Part shown: positions 33,474-45,830 of the stretch, piece by piece
Layout of the letters: each line of letters starts with the position of its first letter
Numbering within the stretch: the stretch's first letter is position 1
Assembly: GCF_029873635.1 (NCBI RefSeq)
Contig: NC_080420.1
Coordinates: 32,169,032 to 32,233,031 of the forward strand
Direction of reading: 5' to 3'
DNA: 64,000 nucleotides
Source of the DNA: Malania oleifera
Lineage: Eukaryota; Streptophyta; Magnoliopsida; Santalales; Ximeniaceae
Program-made: the position numbers and the translations under genes
The notes under the pieces: generated by a model
Databases searched by the model: none
What the model was told of the DNA's origin: nothing
What the model saw: only the letters and a program-made list of their open reading frames with translations

Positions 33474-33486
33474 TGATTCTTAAATT

Positions 33487-34989
33487 GAATGATTTAATTG
33501 GTCCAATCACTTTAAGACAACCAATTGACTTTAACATAATAAAATCATTATATTATTATTTCATTTTAAAAAGATATATAAAAATTTAAAATACTAATAA
33601 GTAAGAAAAAAAACTTAGTAATTATAATAATACAATTTTTATAAAAAAATAAAAAATAAAAAAACTTAATTACTTAACATGTTATAAAACAAATAAAACA
33701 TAATTCAATATTTTTAAATTCAAGTAACCTATTAAACATAGTGCTAAAAAAAGATAAACTGAATTTTTAAGTCATACTCTATAAATTAAAATAATAAAGT
33801 TAAATTTTAATTCTTTTATGTATAAAATATGAATATTAAATGGATTATATTAGTTCATTGAACTTTGATTGACTCAATTCACCGTTTGTCTTGATATTAT
33901 TCAAGTTGCTATATTTTCAAATATGAGATTCAACCAGACTTAGAATGCAACTTGCAAATCGACCAACCAGCTGATTCGAGCCGATTTTAAACTATATTTT
34001 ATTTTTAAAGATGCAATTAATTGTTAATTTATAAGAAAATTTTATGTAACAAATATTTTGAAATAATATAATTATCTAAATAATTTTTATAAATTGATAG
34101 TATTATTTTATTTTTTGTATTCTTAAATTTTTTGAGATAATAATTTAATTCGGTCATACATATGTCAATTGGTTGATACAAGCCTTGAGAGTTGGATGTT
34201 CAATTTACTTACAAGTTTAATTTTCAAAACATATTCTACTTAACTAACTAAATAATTTTTCAACTTAATTTATTAAATTAAAATCATTTTCTTTAATTAT
34301 CTCATCATGGTTGAATAAAAATTAAAAAATTATATCATTTTATCAAGAGTTAAATTTATTTTCTCACAGATACTCCATGGTTGACTAATGGTCAAATGAC
34401 GGAAGATTCATTTTTTTAATAAATTTAAAATTTAGGGAGTTTTTGATAATTTCAAAAACTCAAGGATAAAGTGTCATTTCTAAAAAAATCACGGGGTGGT
34501 GTTAGATTTCATCCTAAAATTAAAGTTTAAAAGGTTTGAAATATGCATAACATGCATGCGCGATGCATGTATAGTAATAAAAGCAAAAGCTAAAGCTTAT
34601 ATTTGGGTGCTAAAGAAGAAAAATAATATATTAAGCTATGTTGTGTAATCATGTTACATTTGATAGGATCAAATTATAAAATATAAATAGTTTTAATGGA
34701 ATGGTGGGCCCTTTAATTGAAATAATTAACATAAAAAATATGCATTTAATTTTTACTCCAAATCTCATTATTTGATTTTGATTTCAAGGCAAGTGGTTAT
34801 TTAGTTCGAGTAATTGACATAAACATCCATAATAACTATTTGTGTTATGCTTATTCTAAAAATAGAAAATATATAATTGATTATATATTTTTAGCATAAT
34901 TAGTATGTTTTGTGTGACGTAAAGGAAATATTATTTACTTATTTTAATATTTTTAGTAAATTTAGTTGTTGGAATTGATGTATTCTCAA
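33487..34989. other. Very AT-rich intergenic sequence
   Basis: No coding potential or recognisable element. A GCATGCGCGATGCATG palindrome-like stretch lies near 34554-34569. Confidence 0.6.
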
Positions 34990-36720
34990 AAAATGGTGAA
35001 TTGGAACTTTAAAACTTTCTCCTAGGTCAATTCAAACTCATTAACCAGTATTGTACAAACCTAGAGTCTTTTTTATATAACCATAAGCCCAATCAAATAT
35101 TTAAACAATTAAATGCAAACATTTAAGTGCTAAAATTTAAAGTGCGGAAAATTAAAACAGGCACAAGAAATGTTATCGAGGTTCGGCTAATACTGTTTAT
35201 GTCCCTGCCTTAGCTTGCAAGCCCGAGGATTACACTAAGGCTCACTTAACGGGTGGAGTGACACTTAATACAATTAAGATAAATTAACATAGGGCTGACA
35301 TCAACATTTATACACTCTCCTTGCGAGGCGAAGAAGACCCTAACAGCTGATCCTTTCGAACTAAATCAAACCCCCTCAAACCACGTTTGGAATACAACAG
35401 GTAATTGAAATTTACGTACAACCAAATTATGCTTCTTACACTAAGAGGATATGTATCAATACGCACGATGTAATCAATACACTCACAAATGATAGCATTT
35501 ATACTCAAGTGAGATCTTGAAAATTTAATTCAAGATAATATAGTCAACGAGTGAATATTCAAGATTACCTCAAAAATCCTAGTCAAGTATCACACAAATA
35601 TTTTATCAAATATAATCACAACAAATACTTAGGGTTTAAGCTTCTAAAAGATTTATCAAATAAAATATGCAAGCTCTCAAGTCTTGCAATTTGAATGCAA
35701 AGACTAGGAAGCGAAAAACAAATTATTCCCAATCAAATATTTATATACGAAATATTGTGGGAATAAACAATCAAGCAAAACTCTCAAAAAAGTTTTTCAA
35801 ATATATATGAATGTGTGAGAGTAATGCCAAGAAAATGATTTGAAATGAAGCACAATACCACAAACAAATCTTCCCACACCTTGCAATTGATTTGCAAATT
35901 AGGAGAACTAGGAAAACAAACTCTCTTTTTCAAAATGATATTTGCTAATAAATATGTAAGAGAGTGTATAAAAATATGCTTGAAATATTAAGTATATAGC
36001 AAAAGAAGTATAAAACATTTGAGAGGATTTTTGCTAATGACTTTTGTTAATCTCATACTAATCAAGGAAAATGAGGGGTATTTATAGATATCCCTCAAAT
36101 TTTGATCATTGGGGACTTATTGGGTATTTTGAAAAATGTTTAATGATGTTTAAAGCAAATTAACCCTGATTTACTGTAGTAAAAAATTTGCCAACTTGAG
36201 AGGTTTGGTCGACCAAACTCAAGGTTTGGTCAGCCATATTACTAGGTTCGGTCGACCAGGACATTTTTGAACTGAGGTTTTGGTCGACCACTTTTGAGGC
36301 AATTTTGAACTTCCAAGGTTCAGTCGACCAGCTCAAGTTCGATTGATTGAATTCAAAGGTTCGGTCGACCAAGTCAAATTTGAACTGAAGGTTCGATCAA
36401 TCAGAGCATTGAGAATTCCCCACGTGCCAGTTTGGTTGACCAGGGCATTGGAGTTCATTTTAAAATGGTTGACCGATTGGTCAATAATTGACCCTGGGAG
36501 GTTCGGTCAACTGAAGGTCTATGTGTGTTCGGGTTCGGTCAACCGAGTAGTCAAACTGTTGACTCTAACAAGTTCGATTGACCGAAGCTTTTATATAGCT
36601 TTGGGTTCGGTCGACTGAGGTCATTCAATTTGTGTATTTAAGTCTGAATTTTCATTTGAAGTCACCCCTTCTCACATAATTCTTATTTCTAAGTTGTAAG
36701 GGACTTTTCATATGATATTT
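34990..36720 (-). mobile_element. Probable minus-strand LTR
   Basis: Read on the minus strand the order is: an array of GGTTCGGTCGACC-type palindromes (36190-36620), a TATAAATA box (36086-36079), a leader, then the TATTAGCCGAACCTCGATAAC-like and AATCCTCGGGCTTGC motifs common in the R-U5 of plant copia LTRs. Exact ends and target duplications were not identified, so solo versus truncated cannot be told. Confidence 0.5.
36190..36620. repeat. Array of TTCGGTCGACC palindromic motifs
   Basis: About twelve copies of GGTTCGGTCGACCA-type motifs, many decayed (GGTTCGATCAATC, GGTTGACCGATT), spaced irregularly 25-45 bases apart. The core is GTCGAC. It lies just upstream of a TATA box on the minus strand (see the LTR entry). 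Confidence 0.85.
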
Positions 36721-37335
36721 TAGGACCTAAAGTCAGTCTATGGTCTTTAAGCTAACCCTAAAAATTTGGCGTCGATTAACCGAAGCCCTACAGTCATTTG
36801 GTTCCTTATGATCAATCTACGGTCATGTTGTGCATAAATACCTATTATGCATGAGATGCAAATATTATAGATCATAAATTATTACATACCAAATAATGAA
36901 ACAAACATACATATACAATTAAAATAGATATCTTCTTCTTTTGCTCTTGACTTTTCATGGAATTAGCCAAGATAATGCGCTTTATGTCCGTTCTGGCTTT
37001 CACTTCACTTTCATGTGTGTGGTCTAAATGATTAACCAGTTCATGTATTTAGGCACACACATTAGTAACATGCAGTTTGTCATAACTAAAACTAGGGATC
37101 AGACTCAAAAAGTCAACATATATATATATTTATACAAGGAAAAGATAATAGAAAATTGACCATAACTCTAGATAGGAGTAACATATAATTCTCTTGTATC
37201 TTGAATATAATTTTTTTCTAGGAATTTAATACAAATATTTTTTTTTTAAAAAACTTATGCACAAATCAAATACAAACTCGATTTGCAATAAGGCTAAGAC
37301 ACATATCTCTCTCTCTCTTTAAGTAGATTCAAGAA
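36721..37335. other. Non-coding sequence before copia-1
   Basis: AT-rich with no recognisable gene. It might include the leader of the copia element that follows, but no LTR or primer-binding site was found. Confidence 0.4.
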
Positions 37336-37339
37336 ATAT

Positions 37340-38160
37340 GGAGTCTATAGTTGAAAAGTCCAATGAAAATGTTAGAGATCTTAACAAGCTCTTTTGGTTT
37401 AAAGTAGTCCACTTTAAGAGATGGAAAGGAAAGGTACTCTTCGCCTTAGTCTCCTCAAGGTTGCCTATGTTCTTACCGACAAACATCCAAATAAAATTAA
37501 TATTGACAACATGAATGAAGAGGAATTAGTCGATCACCATGAAAAGTTGGAACACTATGAAAAGAATGAGTATAAATGTCGGTTTTATAATTTAAATTGT
37601 CTTGATCATTTTTATTATTATTATTATCCTACTTATTTCTTCACAAAAAAATTTTAGAAGGCTTTGTAGAATGAGTATGATACTAAGGAGGCAAAGGCAA
37701 AGGAATATGCAACTACCCGATTTTTTTGTTATCAAATGGTGGATGGAAAATTAGTTATAAAGCAAACACAAGATTTTCATATGATAATGGCGTTGTAGCT
37801 GAAATCATTGACAAGTTACCCCCATCTTAAAGAGAATTCTAAAAGAGCATGCACCACATGTAGAACGATACATCTCTCAAGACTTTGATAACTTGAATAT
37901 GTGCAGAGAAGGAGGCAACAAGGCAAGACACACTTATGAAAGAAAGCAATGATAATGCCAATAATGGTAATACCATAAAGGTAAATTTAATTGCTTTCCA
38001 ATATACTACTTTATCTAATGATCATTTTCCTAAAAACTTGAAATTAAAGTTTGACAAGAAAAATATGAAAAATAATGATAGACCTCACAAAATTAATAGG
38101 GGCAATCCTAAAGAATTGGAACCAAGGACCCTCTTATCAAAACAAGCAAAACAATAATGT
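37340..38160 (+). pseudogene. Copia-1 gag remnant
   Basis: The frame opens at the ATG near 37339 and shifts. Visible are [21 protein letters not shown] (37421-37657), WNEYDTKEA and [11 protein letters not shown], typical of the copia UBN2-type gag domain. A disrupted knuckle region follows. Several stops. Confidence 0.75.
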
Positions 38161-38249
38161 TTTCTTGTTTGTGACAAAAGCTAGTGTATTAATCCTCAAG
38201 ACAATATAGTTGAGGAATCGTTTGTGACAATGATTATAGACATAAATAT

Positions 38250-39215
38250 ATTCCATAATGTTGAAGGATGGTGGGCAAACTCAGGTGCTAATAGACATGT
38301 CTACTCCTTTTAAGAAACCTAAAACTATTATGCTTGGTGATTCTCATATCACCCAAATGCAATGTAGTGGTGAGATTGAATGAGATATTTTTGGGCAAAG
38401 GTTATGTTTTGTGATGGGATATTTAAATTAAGTATTGAGAATGACAATAAAGCATCCTCAAAATTTCTGTTTACTTGCTTTCTTCCTTAAATTTTTGTCA
38501 TGCTCGTTTATGTCATGTTAATAATAAGTATGTAGGAATCATAAGTAATTTGGGATTAATCTCAACTGTTGGAAAGGATTTTGAAAAATGTGAGTCATGT
38601 AGTAGAGCTAAAATAACAAAATGGACTCACAAAAGTGTTAAGAGAAATACCAAATTATTATATTTAATTTGCATAGATTTGTGTGAATTTGAAGGAACTT
38701 TAACTTGTAGAGAAAATAGATATTTTATCACTTTCATTGATGATTTTTCAAAATATACTCATGTTTATTTATTGAAAAATAGAAGTGATACTTTTACAAA
38801 GTTTAAAATTTTCCTCCTCAAAGTTGAAAATCAATTTGATAGAAAAATTAAGAGAATTAAAAGTGATAGAGGCTATAAGTATGAATCTTTAGAATTCAAC
38901 ATTTTTGCACAATCTTTGGGAATAATCCGTGAAGTTACTCCACCTTATTCTCTTACTTCTAATGGTATAGCTGAAAGAAAGTGTAGAACTTTAATAAATT
39001 TGACTAATGTTATGCTAATAGAATCAGGTGCATCTTCTAATCTTTAGGGAAAAGTTGTTTTAACTGCTTATCATGTTTTAGATAGAGTGTCACACAAAAA
39101 ATCCAAAGTTACACCTTCTAAGCTTTGGAGATAGAATAAGCCAAATTTACATTATCTTAGAGATCAGGGTTGTTTAGCTTTTATAAGGTTTACAGAACTT
39201 AAAAGACCTAATGAT
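38250..39215 (+). pseudogene. Copia-1 protease remnant and integrase core
   Basis: A decayed protease remnant (WWANSGA, near 38270) precedes a 190-residue open stretch (38475-39047). It holds the integrase D-D-E residues in place: ICIDLCEF, FITFIDDFSKYTHVYLL, IKSDRGYKYES and SNGIAERKCRT. The frame breaks before GCLAFIRF (39165-39190), then is interrupted near 39215. Confidence 0.88.
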
Positions 39216-39239
39216 GGGGATCAACATGCCTTGTCCATC

Positions 39240-39332
39240 TCTTTTGCCGATATGGTGACATGTGGACGACCTCCTGATGTTCACTCCTTTACTGATATTG
39301 TGACACATAGACGACCTCCAAATGTCCACTAT
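39240..39332. repeat. 46-bp tandem repeat, 2 copies
   Basis: CTTTTGCCGATATGGTGACA onwards recurs as CTTTACTGATATTGTGACA 46 bases later, both continuing with GACGACCTCC and ending in CCACT/TCACT. Confidence 0.75.
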
Positions 39333-40234
39333 CATTAAATCTGTTTTGTAGGTACACATGGGATTAATTGAAGATCATACTTGAAGATCATCTACTTCTT
39401 GTGATTGAAGACTTTTTTGGAAGACTTTTATTATTATGTTGGAATTATATTTTTCTTGGATATGTTATTTCAATACTATTAGGTGCATGGAAACCCAAGT
39501 AAAGTGTTGAAGTAAGATCCACCTAAAGATCCATGTGGGCCCCACACGTCTTGTGGGCCCCACACGATTTTGGACCTCCTTTGGCATGTGTTTGAATCTT
39601 TACTTGGAAATGTAATAAGTCTTAGACAACTAAGCATAAGCATGTCTGTCTAATAAGTTGGAAGTATTAAATGTGTTAGTATTTAGTGTTAGTGTTTAAT
39701 GTGTTTGTCTCCCATGCTTGTGTGGGAATTGTAAGCTTATTTAATGTCTTGTCCCCCTATGCTAAGTCTTTATATCCTGTATCATTGTAAGAATTCTGCA
39801 GAGTTTATGTCGAATATTGAGAAGAATTTCTTTCCTAAAGCTTGAAGTTTTGTTCAATCATTTTGATTGCGTAGTGTGAGACTACGAGCGTTCTCTCCGG
39901 ATATCACGTGGTGAGAGACCACCCTATCCAGCGCTATCACCATTCCCATCTATCCCTCAAACACCCACACAACCATTTATATACACACAACAGTTCCACT
40001 CCTATAATTGTGTTCAAAGTTTGTTCCAAGGATTTTTCGGCGTGATCTAAAGCTTGTGGTGGATAATATCAAGTCATCCAACGATTTCCTTTGGTAAGAT
40101 TGTTATCTTTCTTAAGCCCTTATTGGATTGTAAACCCTTGCTTGAAGCCCAACAATCCTTGTTAAATTGAATTCTTGCATTTTATTAAAAACTTGTAGGC
40201 ATCCAGGCAACTAAAGGAATAGGTTCAGTCGACT

Positions 40235-40239
40235 AAACC
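40235..40239. repeat. Target-site duplication AAACC (left) of solo LTR B
   Basis: Matches 51526-51530 exactly, just after the GTTACA end of LTR B. Confidence 0.9.
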
Positions 40240-40479
40240 TGTAATGACTCGAAGAATAATGATATTTAAATAATAAAGAGGGAGGAAAATGGAAACAAGA
40301 ACAAAAGGAGGCAGCCGACTTCATCGACGACATTGCATTTTGGAGGTGATAATTCCAAAAAATTTCCTAGGCCTCATCGATGAACACAGGGGTTTCATTG
40401 ACGAGTGTTGTGACGATCCGAAGAATAATGGGATTTAAATAATAAAGAGAAGGGGAAATGGAAATAGTAACAGAAGGAG

Positions 40480-40755
40480 GAAGTCGACTTCGTCGACGAA
40501 TGCTTCGTGTTCACCGACGACATTGCACTTTGGAAGGAATAACTGAGGGAAATTATCAAGGCCTCATCGACGAACACAGGGGATTCGTCAACGAGGGTAT
40601 AAGAGGACCTCGTCGACGAAGACAAGATTCGTCAACAAGAAGATATCGAGAGAGGGTTTTGGGGAAATCTGAAAGTCGTCAACAAAGGTGCAGGTTCGTC
40701 GATGAACTTTTTATAGGACTTGTCAATGAGGTGACGTGTCTCGTTGACGAATCTA
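40480..40755. repeat. TCGTCGACGA palindrome array in LTR A (5')
   Basis: About nine copies or variants of TTCGTCGACGAA, for example near 40491, 40562, 40611 and 40693, spaced 20-50 bases apart and lying 10-270 bases upstream of the TATA box. Differences from perfect copies are mainly C-to-T or G-to-A at CpG. Confidence 0.9.
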
Positions 40756-41459
40756 GTCCTATAAATATCAAAAACCCGAATTTAAACTTCAAAATTAAGA
40801 AATCTCTCACTCACTCTCTCTCTCCCTTCGGCTCCCTCCTCTTCTCCCTTCGATTTCGAGCCAGATTTTTGCCGGATCGACGATCTGAAGCCACTATGAC
40901 GCTCCTGGAGAAGTTCTCTGCATATCTGCCGGAGCGGATCGTCTGTGGAACTTCGTTGAAAATCATCCTTGAGTTATGGTAAGGCTTTTTAAGCCAAATT
41001 TGGTCTTACAGTAGTTAAAGGAAATGATATACACGTGACAATACTAAAGTTTAGTACTGAGAGTTTTCATTTTCAGGATATTGATTAGGAAATCCTATGG
41101 GTGTGAGACCAAAATTTGTAAAGGTTTTTCTCAGTAACCAAGTAAGGGAATAAACTAAAGCAGTTATTTTCCATGCGTATTATTATTATTTATTAGCAAA
41201 TTAATTTTCAGGAAAGCGGCATGATATTTGACTGTTATTGAGAAAATGTATGTTATTGGGAAAATACTGCTATTTTACGGAAAATGTGATTTTAGAATGA
41301 AATGTACGGAATTACTTAACTTGTGTGGCATGAACGTTATTTTCATGAAAGGTAATGATATGACAAAGTTTACAACTAAAGCATGTTTTCAGGTATTATG
41401 AAAATATACGGCATGTTATGATGATTTTGACAAATACATGATAATTGATTTATTTCCAG

Positions 41460-41720
41460 AATGTAATGTACGAAATGATTTCGGCGTGATGCCGCATATA
41501 CCTGAAATGATTCCAGCGCAAGGTCGTGTATATATGAAATGATTTTAACGCGAGGCCGTATTTATAAAATGTTCGGCATAAGGCCGTATTTATGAAATGA
41601 TTTTGGCACGAGGCCGTATTTATGAAATGTTCAGCATGAGGCCGTATTTATGAATTGTTTGACATGAGACCATATATATGAAATGATTTCGGCGTGAGGC
41701 CGTATTTATCAGAACTCGGA
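41460..41720 (+). repeat. GAGGCCGTATTTATGAAATG tandem array in LTR A (5')
   Basis: Seven or more degenerate repeats of about 30-40 bases built from CGCGAGGCCGTATTTATGAA and related sequence. A shorter version sits at the same LTR position at 48640-48790, so copy number has changed since insertion. Confidence 0.85.
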
Positions 41721-42379
41721 TGTTAGTTTAGTTCAGTTCAGGAACTCGGTACCGTAACTTATAGATCAGATATCTATGATCAGATTGGTGCTAACCACCC
41801 CATGAGGGGGTGGGAAATGGATAGTCGATGTGGCTTTTAGTGTAGAGTGTAGACGTCCACCTGCCAGTCCGGACTAGAGTGTGGTGGGCCCATCGTACTT
41901 ACAAATATTTTTGACTCGACAGTGGTCGGCCAGCCATTGTTAGGTCCTGCCTTCGGGCTGCACAACCCGTCATGGGGGTAATACATGATATTAACTAGCT
42001 ATTCATCCTGAGCATGTTTTTAGTATTATCAGCTATAACAGACGTTTTATGAACAATATGATTTATTAGCAAATATGAAAAGTATATGATTATTCAATAC
42101 AATATGATGAATGTTTACAAATATATGAAATATACTGTATATGTATAATTGCATTAAATGTTCATGTTGCCACATAGCTATATTTAGTTTATTTTCCCTT
42201 ACTAAGAAGTGTCTCACCCCCGAACTTAATTAATTTTTCAGGAGACCCTAAGAAACCGACGGATCGTGGCCGTCGTTGAGTTTGTAAAGTTACCCTACTA
42301 GGAGGGTAAGATTTTGTACTGGGATCATGATTATTTTGTTGTGAGATCCTAGTTGTATTTGGAATGTTGTGGGAGATTG

Positions 42380-42417
<38 letters not shown>

Positions 42418-42595
42418 ATCTTGGTGTAAGTAGACTATGGTATTATGTTTTATGGTTGGATGGTTATAATTTTATACTTACTGCTGGTTAGGTTTCCGCT
42501 GTATTTGACAAGTGTCTCCAATACCCACGAGTTCGGGTTGACCATTTTATTTATTATGTTTCATTTTATATTAAGATTTTGAGAACGTTATAGTT

Positions 42596-42610
42596 TGGTA
42601 TCAGAGTCTA
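42596..42610 (+). promoter_or_regulatory. Primer-binding site of element A
   Basis: TGGTATCAGAGTCTAGG begins a few bases after the LTR end; the first eleven bases match the initiator Met-tRNA complement. Confidence 0.85.
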
Positions 42611-42909
42611 GGATATTAGGTTCTGTAGACTTTAGAATGCAGCAGTAATAATACCAAAGTATAGGATAAGGGGATTTAAGGTTTGGTTTTGTAGTCTAGA
42701 TGCCGGACTTCCGGAGTGGTTTGTATGATTTTCCTGGGGTGATGATTTCAGGAAAGTCATGGTAAACTATTATCGGGTTGGGTATCTAGGTTGCAAGATT
42801 GAACCTTGATTTAAGATCAGGAGAGATGAATTAATTAGGAGAATATATTATATGTGTTGGATAATATGTATAGAGAAGAGGGTTCTGAGTTAAGTAATTT
42901 GTTTTTCAG

Positions 42910-43880
42910 GATGGACCCTGGTGGCAATAGTGCCCACGCTAGTGTGAATGAGGGTGCTGGACCCTCAGGCACTGCGGGTAGTGATTCAGATGCCATTTTA
43001 CGTAGCGTGGCACAGTAGGTTATGGCAGAAATTGCCAGGAGTTCGAAGGAACAGGGTGGTCCATCGACAAGCCATGGTAGCTCGATAGAGAAGTTCATAA
43101 AGATGAATCCTCCGGCTTTTTCAGGAGGAACAGATCCTGCAGTCGCTGAAAATTGGGTGCAGGAGATAGAGAAAGTGTTTGCAGTACTGCAGTGTACTGA
43201 GGAGCAGAGGGTGTTGTTTGCCACTTACAGACTAACTGGGGAGGTCGAAAGATGGTGGTCGGCAGTGAGACTTTTAGAGCAGCAAAGGACAGTACCTTTG
43301 GAGATGACGTGTGAGCAGTTTAAGGAGACATTCTTTGATAGGTATTTTCCAGCCTCGTCCAGGGAAGCAAAGATTGAGGAGTTTCTGAATCTGAAGCAGG
43401 GACAGTCGTCAATGCAGCAGTACGCGGCAAGGTTCATCGAATTATCTCACTTCGCCCCGTACATTATACCAGATGAAGCAAAGAAGGTACGACAGTTTGA
43501 GAGAGGCCTGAGAAGAAAAATTTATAAGCAGGTATTGATATTGAAATTGCAGGATTTTGCTGAGCTAGTGAATAGAGTCACTATAGCGGAGATTGGGGAG
43601 CGGTTGGAGGTTGAAAAGTAGAGGCAGAAGAAGAGATCTGCACCTTCCGGTTCCCAGCAGGGAGTCGGCCGTGGTTTGTGGAAGAGAGGTGGATATTATA
43701 GAGACTGGAGACAGGAGACCGGGAATTGTAGGGTGTGCAGCCATCTCCAGCTTGCCCATCTTGAGGGAAGAGACACCTGGGGGAGTGTCGTGCCGAGTGA
43801 GGTGTTTGCTACAGGTGCGGGGAGCTAGGATATATGATGAGGGAGTGTTCAACACAGATAGGTGCTGCTCCTGCTCCTAG
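42910..43880 (+). pseudogene. Gag of element A
   Basis: Frame opens at ATG 42910; an early TAG at 43016 interrupts. The main gag core (43022-43621) has AENWVQEIEKVF, ATYRLTGEVERWW, FKETFFDRYFP and LNLKQGQSSMQQYAARFIEL. Downstream, a frameshifted CRCGELGYMMRECS-like zinc knuckle lies near 43810-43855. Confidence 0.9.
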
Positions 43881-43924
43881 ACCTGCTCGAAGAGGCTACC
43901 AGGCGCTACGTGGAGGCCAGCAAC

Positions 43925-44480
43925 GGAATATGGCCCCAACCAGGGTTTTTACTTTGACGTCGGGTGATGCTGAGGCAGTCGATGACGTGGTGATAAGTAC
44001 AGTTAATATGTTTTCATTTAAAGTTATTGCATTTTTTGATTCTAGTGCCACACACTCGTTTGTGTCCTTGGGATGTGCTAAATTGTGTGGGGTTGAAACT
44101 CGATCACTAGATGTCGAGTTATTAGTGGCTACACCGACTGGGTCAGTAGTGGGATATAGTAGGGTGCTTTGTGGTTGTCCAGATGATGTTTAGAGGAGAA
44201 TTTTATCTGCTAATTTGGTGGTGCTGGATATGCATGAGTTTGATATCATCTTCGGCATGGATTGGCTAGAAGCTAATTCTGCTATTATAGACTGTCGTGC
44301 AAGAGAAGTGATATTCAGACCTCCAGGGAAACCAGAATTCAGATTTACAGGGTTACAAGTGCAATCTTTACCTCAGATGGTCTCAATTATTCAGGCGAGG
44401 AGGTTGCTTCAGAGTGGCTGTCAGGGATTTGTGGCTTTTGTGAAGGAAATGTCAGAAAACGAATTGAAGCTTATCAATAT
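43925..44480 (+). pseudogene. Protease of element A
   Basis: FFDSSATHSFVS near 44030 is the aspartic protease motif with the usual glycine replaced by serine. After a stop near 44192, FDIIFGMDWLEANSAIIDC continues the domain. Dead through stops and the altered motif. Confidence 0.85.
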
Positions 44481-44489
44481 GTCTGTGGT

Positions 44490-45829
44490 GAAAGAATTTA
44501 TAGATGTGTTCCCAGATGAATTACTAGGTTTGCCACCTGATCGTGAGGTAGATTTCCCTATTGATCTACTTCCAAGTACAGTGCCGATTTCTAAAGCACC
44601 GACCAAATGGTGCCAGCAGAGTTGGCAGAACTGAAAGATCAGTTGCAAGATTTGCTTGATAAGGGCTTCATACGACCTAGTATATCTCTGTGGGGAGCTC
44701 CATTACTATTCGTGAAGAAGAAGGACGGGTCTATGAGGATGTGCATAGATTACAGGGAGATTAATAAAGTGACTATCAAGAATAAGTATCATCTACCCCG
44801 TATAGATGATTTGTTTGACCAGCTCCAGGGTACACGGGTGTATTCCAAGATCGATCTCAAGTAAGGCTACCATCAGGTAAAGGTGAGAGTAGAGGATGTA
44901 TCGAAGATAGCTTTCCTGACCAGGTATGAGCATTACGAGTTCCTCGTTATACCATTTGGTCTGACGAATGCTCCTGCGATATTTATGGATTTGATGAATA
45001 GGATTTTTCATCCATATTTAGATTAGTTTGTGGTTGTTTTTATTGATGATGTACTAGTCTATTCGAGGAGCTATAAGGAGCACGAGATATATTTGAAGCA
45101 AGTTTTACATATGCTCAGGGAGAAGAAGTTGTATGCAAAATTCAGTAAATATGAATTCTGGCTCGAGAAAGTAGTGCTTTTGGGGCATGTTATCTTAGGA
45201 GAAGGAATTTCTGTGGATCCTAGTAAAATTGAGGCAGTAGTGAAGGGCTAGACTAAGGAATGTCCAGGAGATTAGGAGTTTCTTGGGGTTAGCTAGATAT
45301 TACCGTTGTTTTGTCGAGGGATTCTCATCTTTATCAGAGCCTCTGACGCGACTGACTAGGAAGAATGCCAAATTTGAATGGGACAACAGTTGTGAGCAAA
45401 GTTTTCAGGAATTGAAGCAGAGGCTTGTTATAGTGCTAGTATTAGTCATCCCGTCAGGGGGTGAGGGCTATACTATCTACAGTGATGCATCCTTGAAAGG
45501 ACTTGGCTGTGTATTGATGTAGCATGACAGGGTGGTGGTGTATGCGTCTAGAAAGTTGAAAGAATATGAAAAGAACTACCTTACCCATGATCTTGAATTG
45601 GCTGTAGTGGTACACGCATTGAAAATTTGGAGGCATTACCTGTACGGTGAGCAGTGCGAGATTTTCTCTAACCATAAAAGTTTAAAGTATTTCTTCACCT
45701 AGAAGGAATTGAATATGAGGAAGAGAAGATGGTTAGAGTTAATTAAGGATTTTGACTGTACTATCAGTTACCACCCAGGGAAAGCAAACGTGAAAGTTGA
45801 TGTACTGAGTAGGAAGTCTGGGAATTAGC
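44490..45829 (+). pseudogene. Reverse transcriptase and RNase H of element A
   Basis: VKEFIDVFPDELLGLPPDRE starts the RT lead-in. RT has [32 protein letters not shown], then a stop in place of the residue after SKIDLK (44865), [15 protein letters not shown], another stop, the catalytic FIDDVLVYS (about 45035-45060) and [12 protein letters not shown]. RNase H follows with SDASLKGLGCVLM, a stop, [13 protein letters not shown] and DFDCTISYHPGKAN. Confidence 0.92.
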
Positions 45830-45830
45830 A

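Larger units (their letters stand above)
39216..40239. other. Unresolved LTR-like insertion, left half
   Basis: A sequence unlike copia coding DNA, beginning with a 46-bp direct repeat (39240-39332), followed by CTTTATATCCTGTATC and a long AT-rich leader resembling an LTR. It ends at a GGTTCAGTCGACT palindrome where solo LTR B inserted (TSD AAACC). It continues at 51531-51912. The ends of this insertion were not determined. Confidence 0.45.
40409..42592 (+). repeat. 5' LTR of element A
   Basis: Starts TGTGACGATCCGAAG and ends CGTTATA (TACA changed to TATA). It contains a palindrome array (40490-40750), TATAAATA (40760-40767), a CT-rich leader, a GTAAGG donor-like site (about 40979), a GAGGCCGTATTTATGAAATG-type array (41460-41720), the CTTCGGGCTGCACAA block (about 41951), a TTTTCAG acceptor-like site (about 42240) and a (TA)n run (about 42379-42414). 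Confidence 0.93.

Noticed and set aside
40480-40755. CRISPR-like array
   Set aside because: Repeat units are short, palindromic, unevenly spaced and inside an LTR in plant DNA; not a CRISPR array.
40458-40982. 174-residue plus-strand ORF rich in Arg
   Set aside because: Produced by the TCGTCGACGA palindromes in the 5' LTR of element A.
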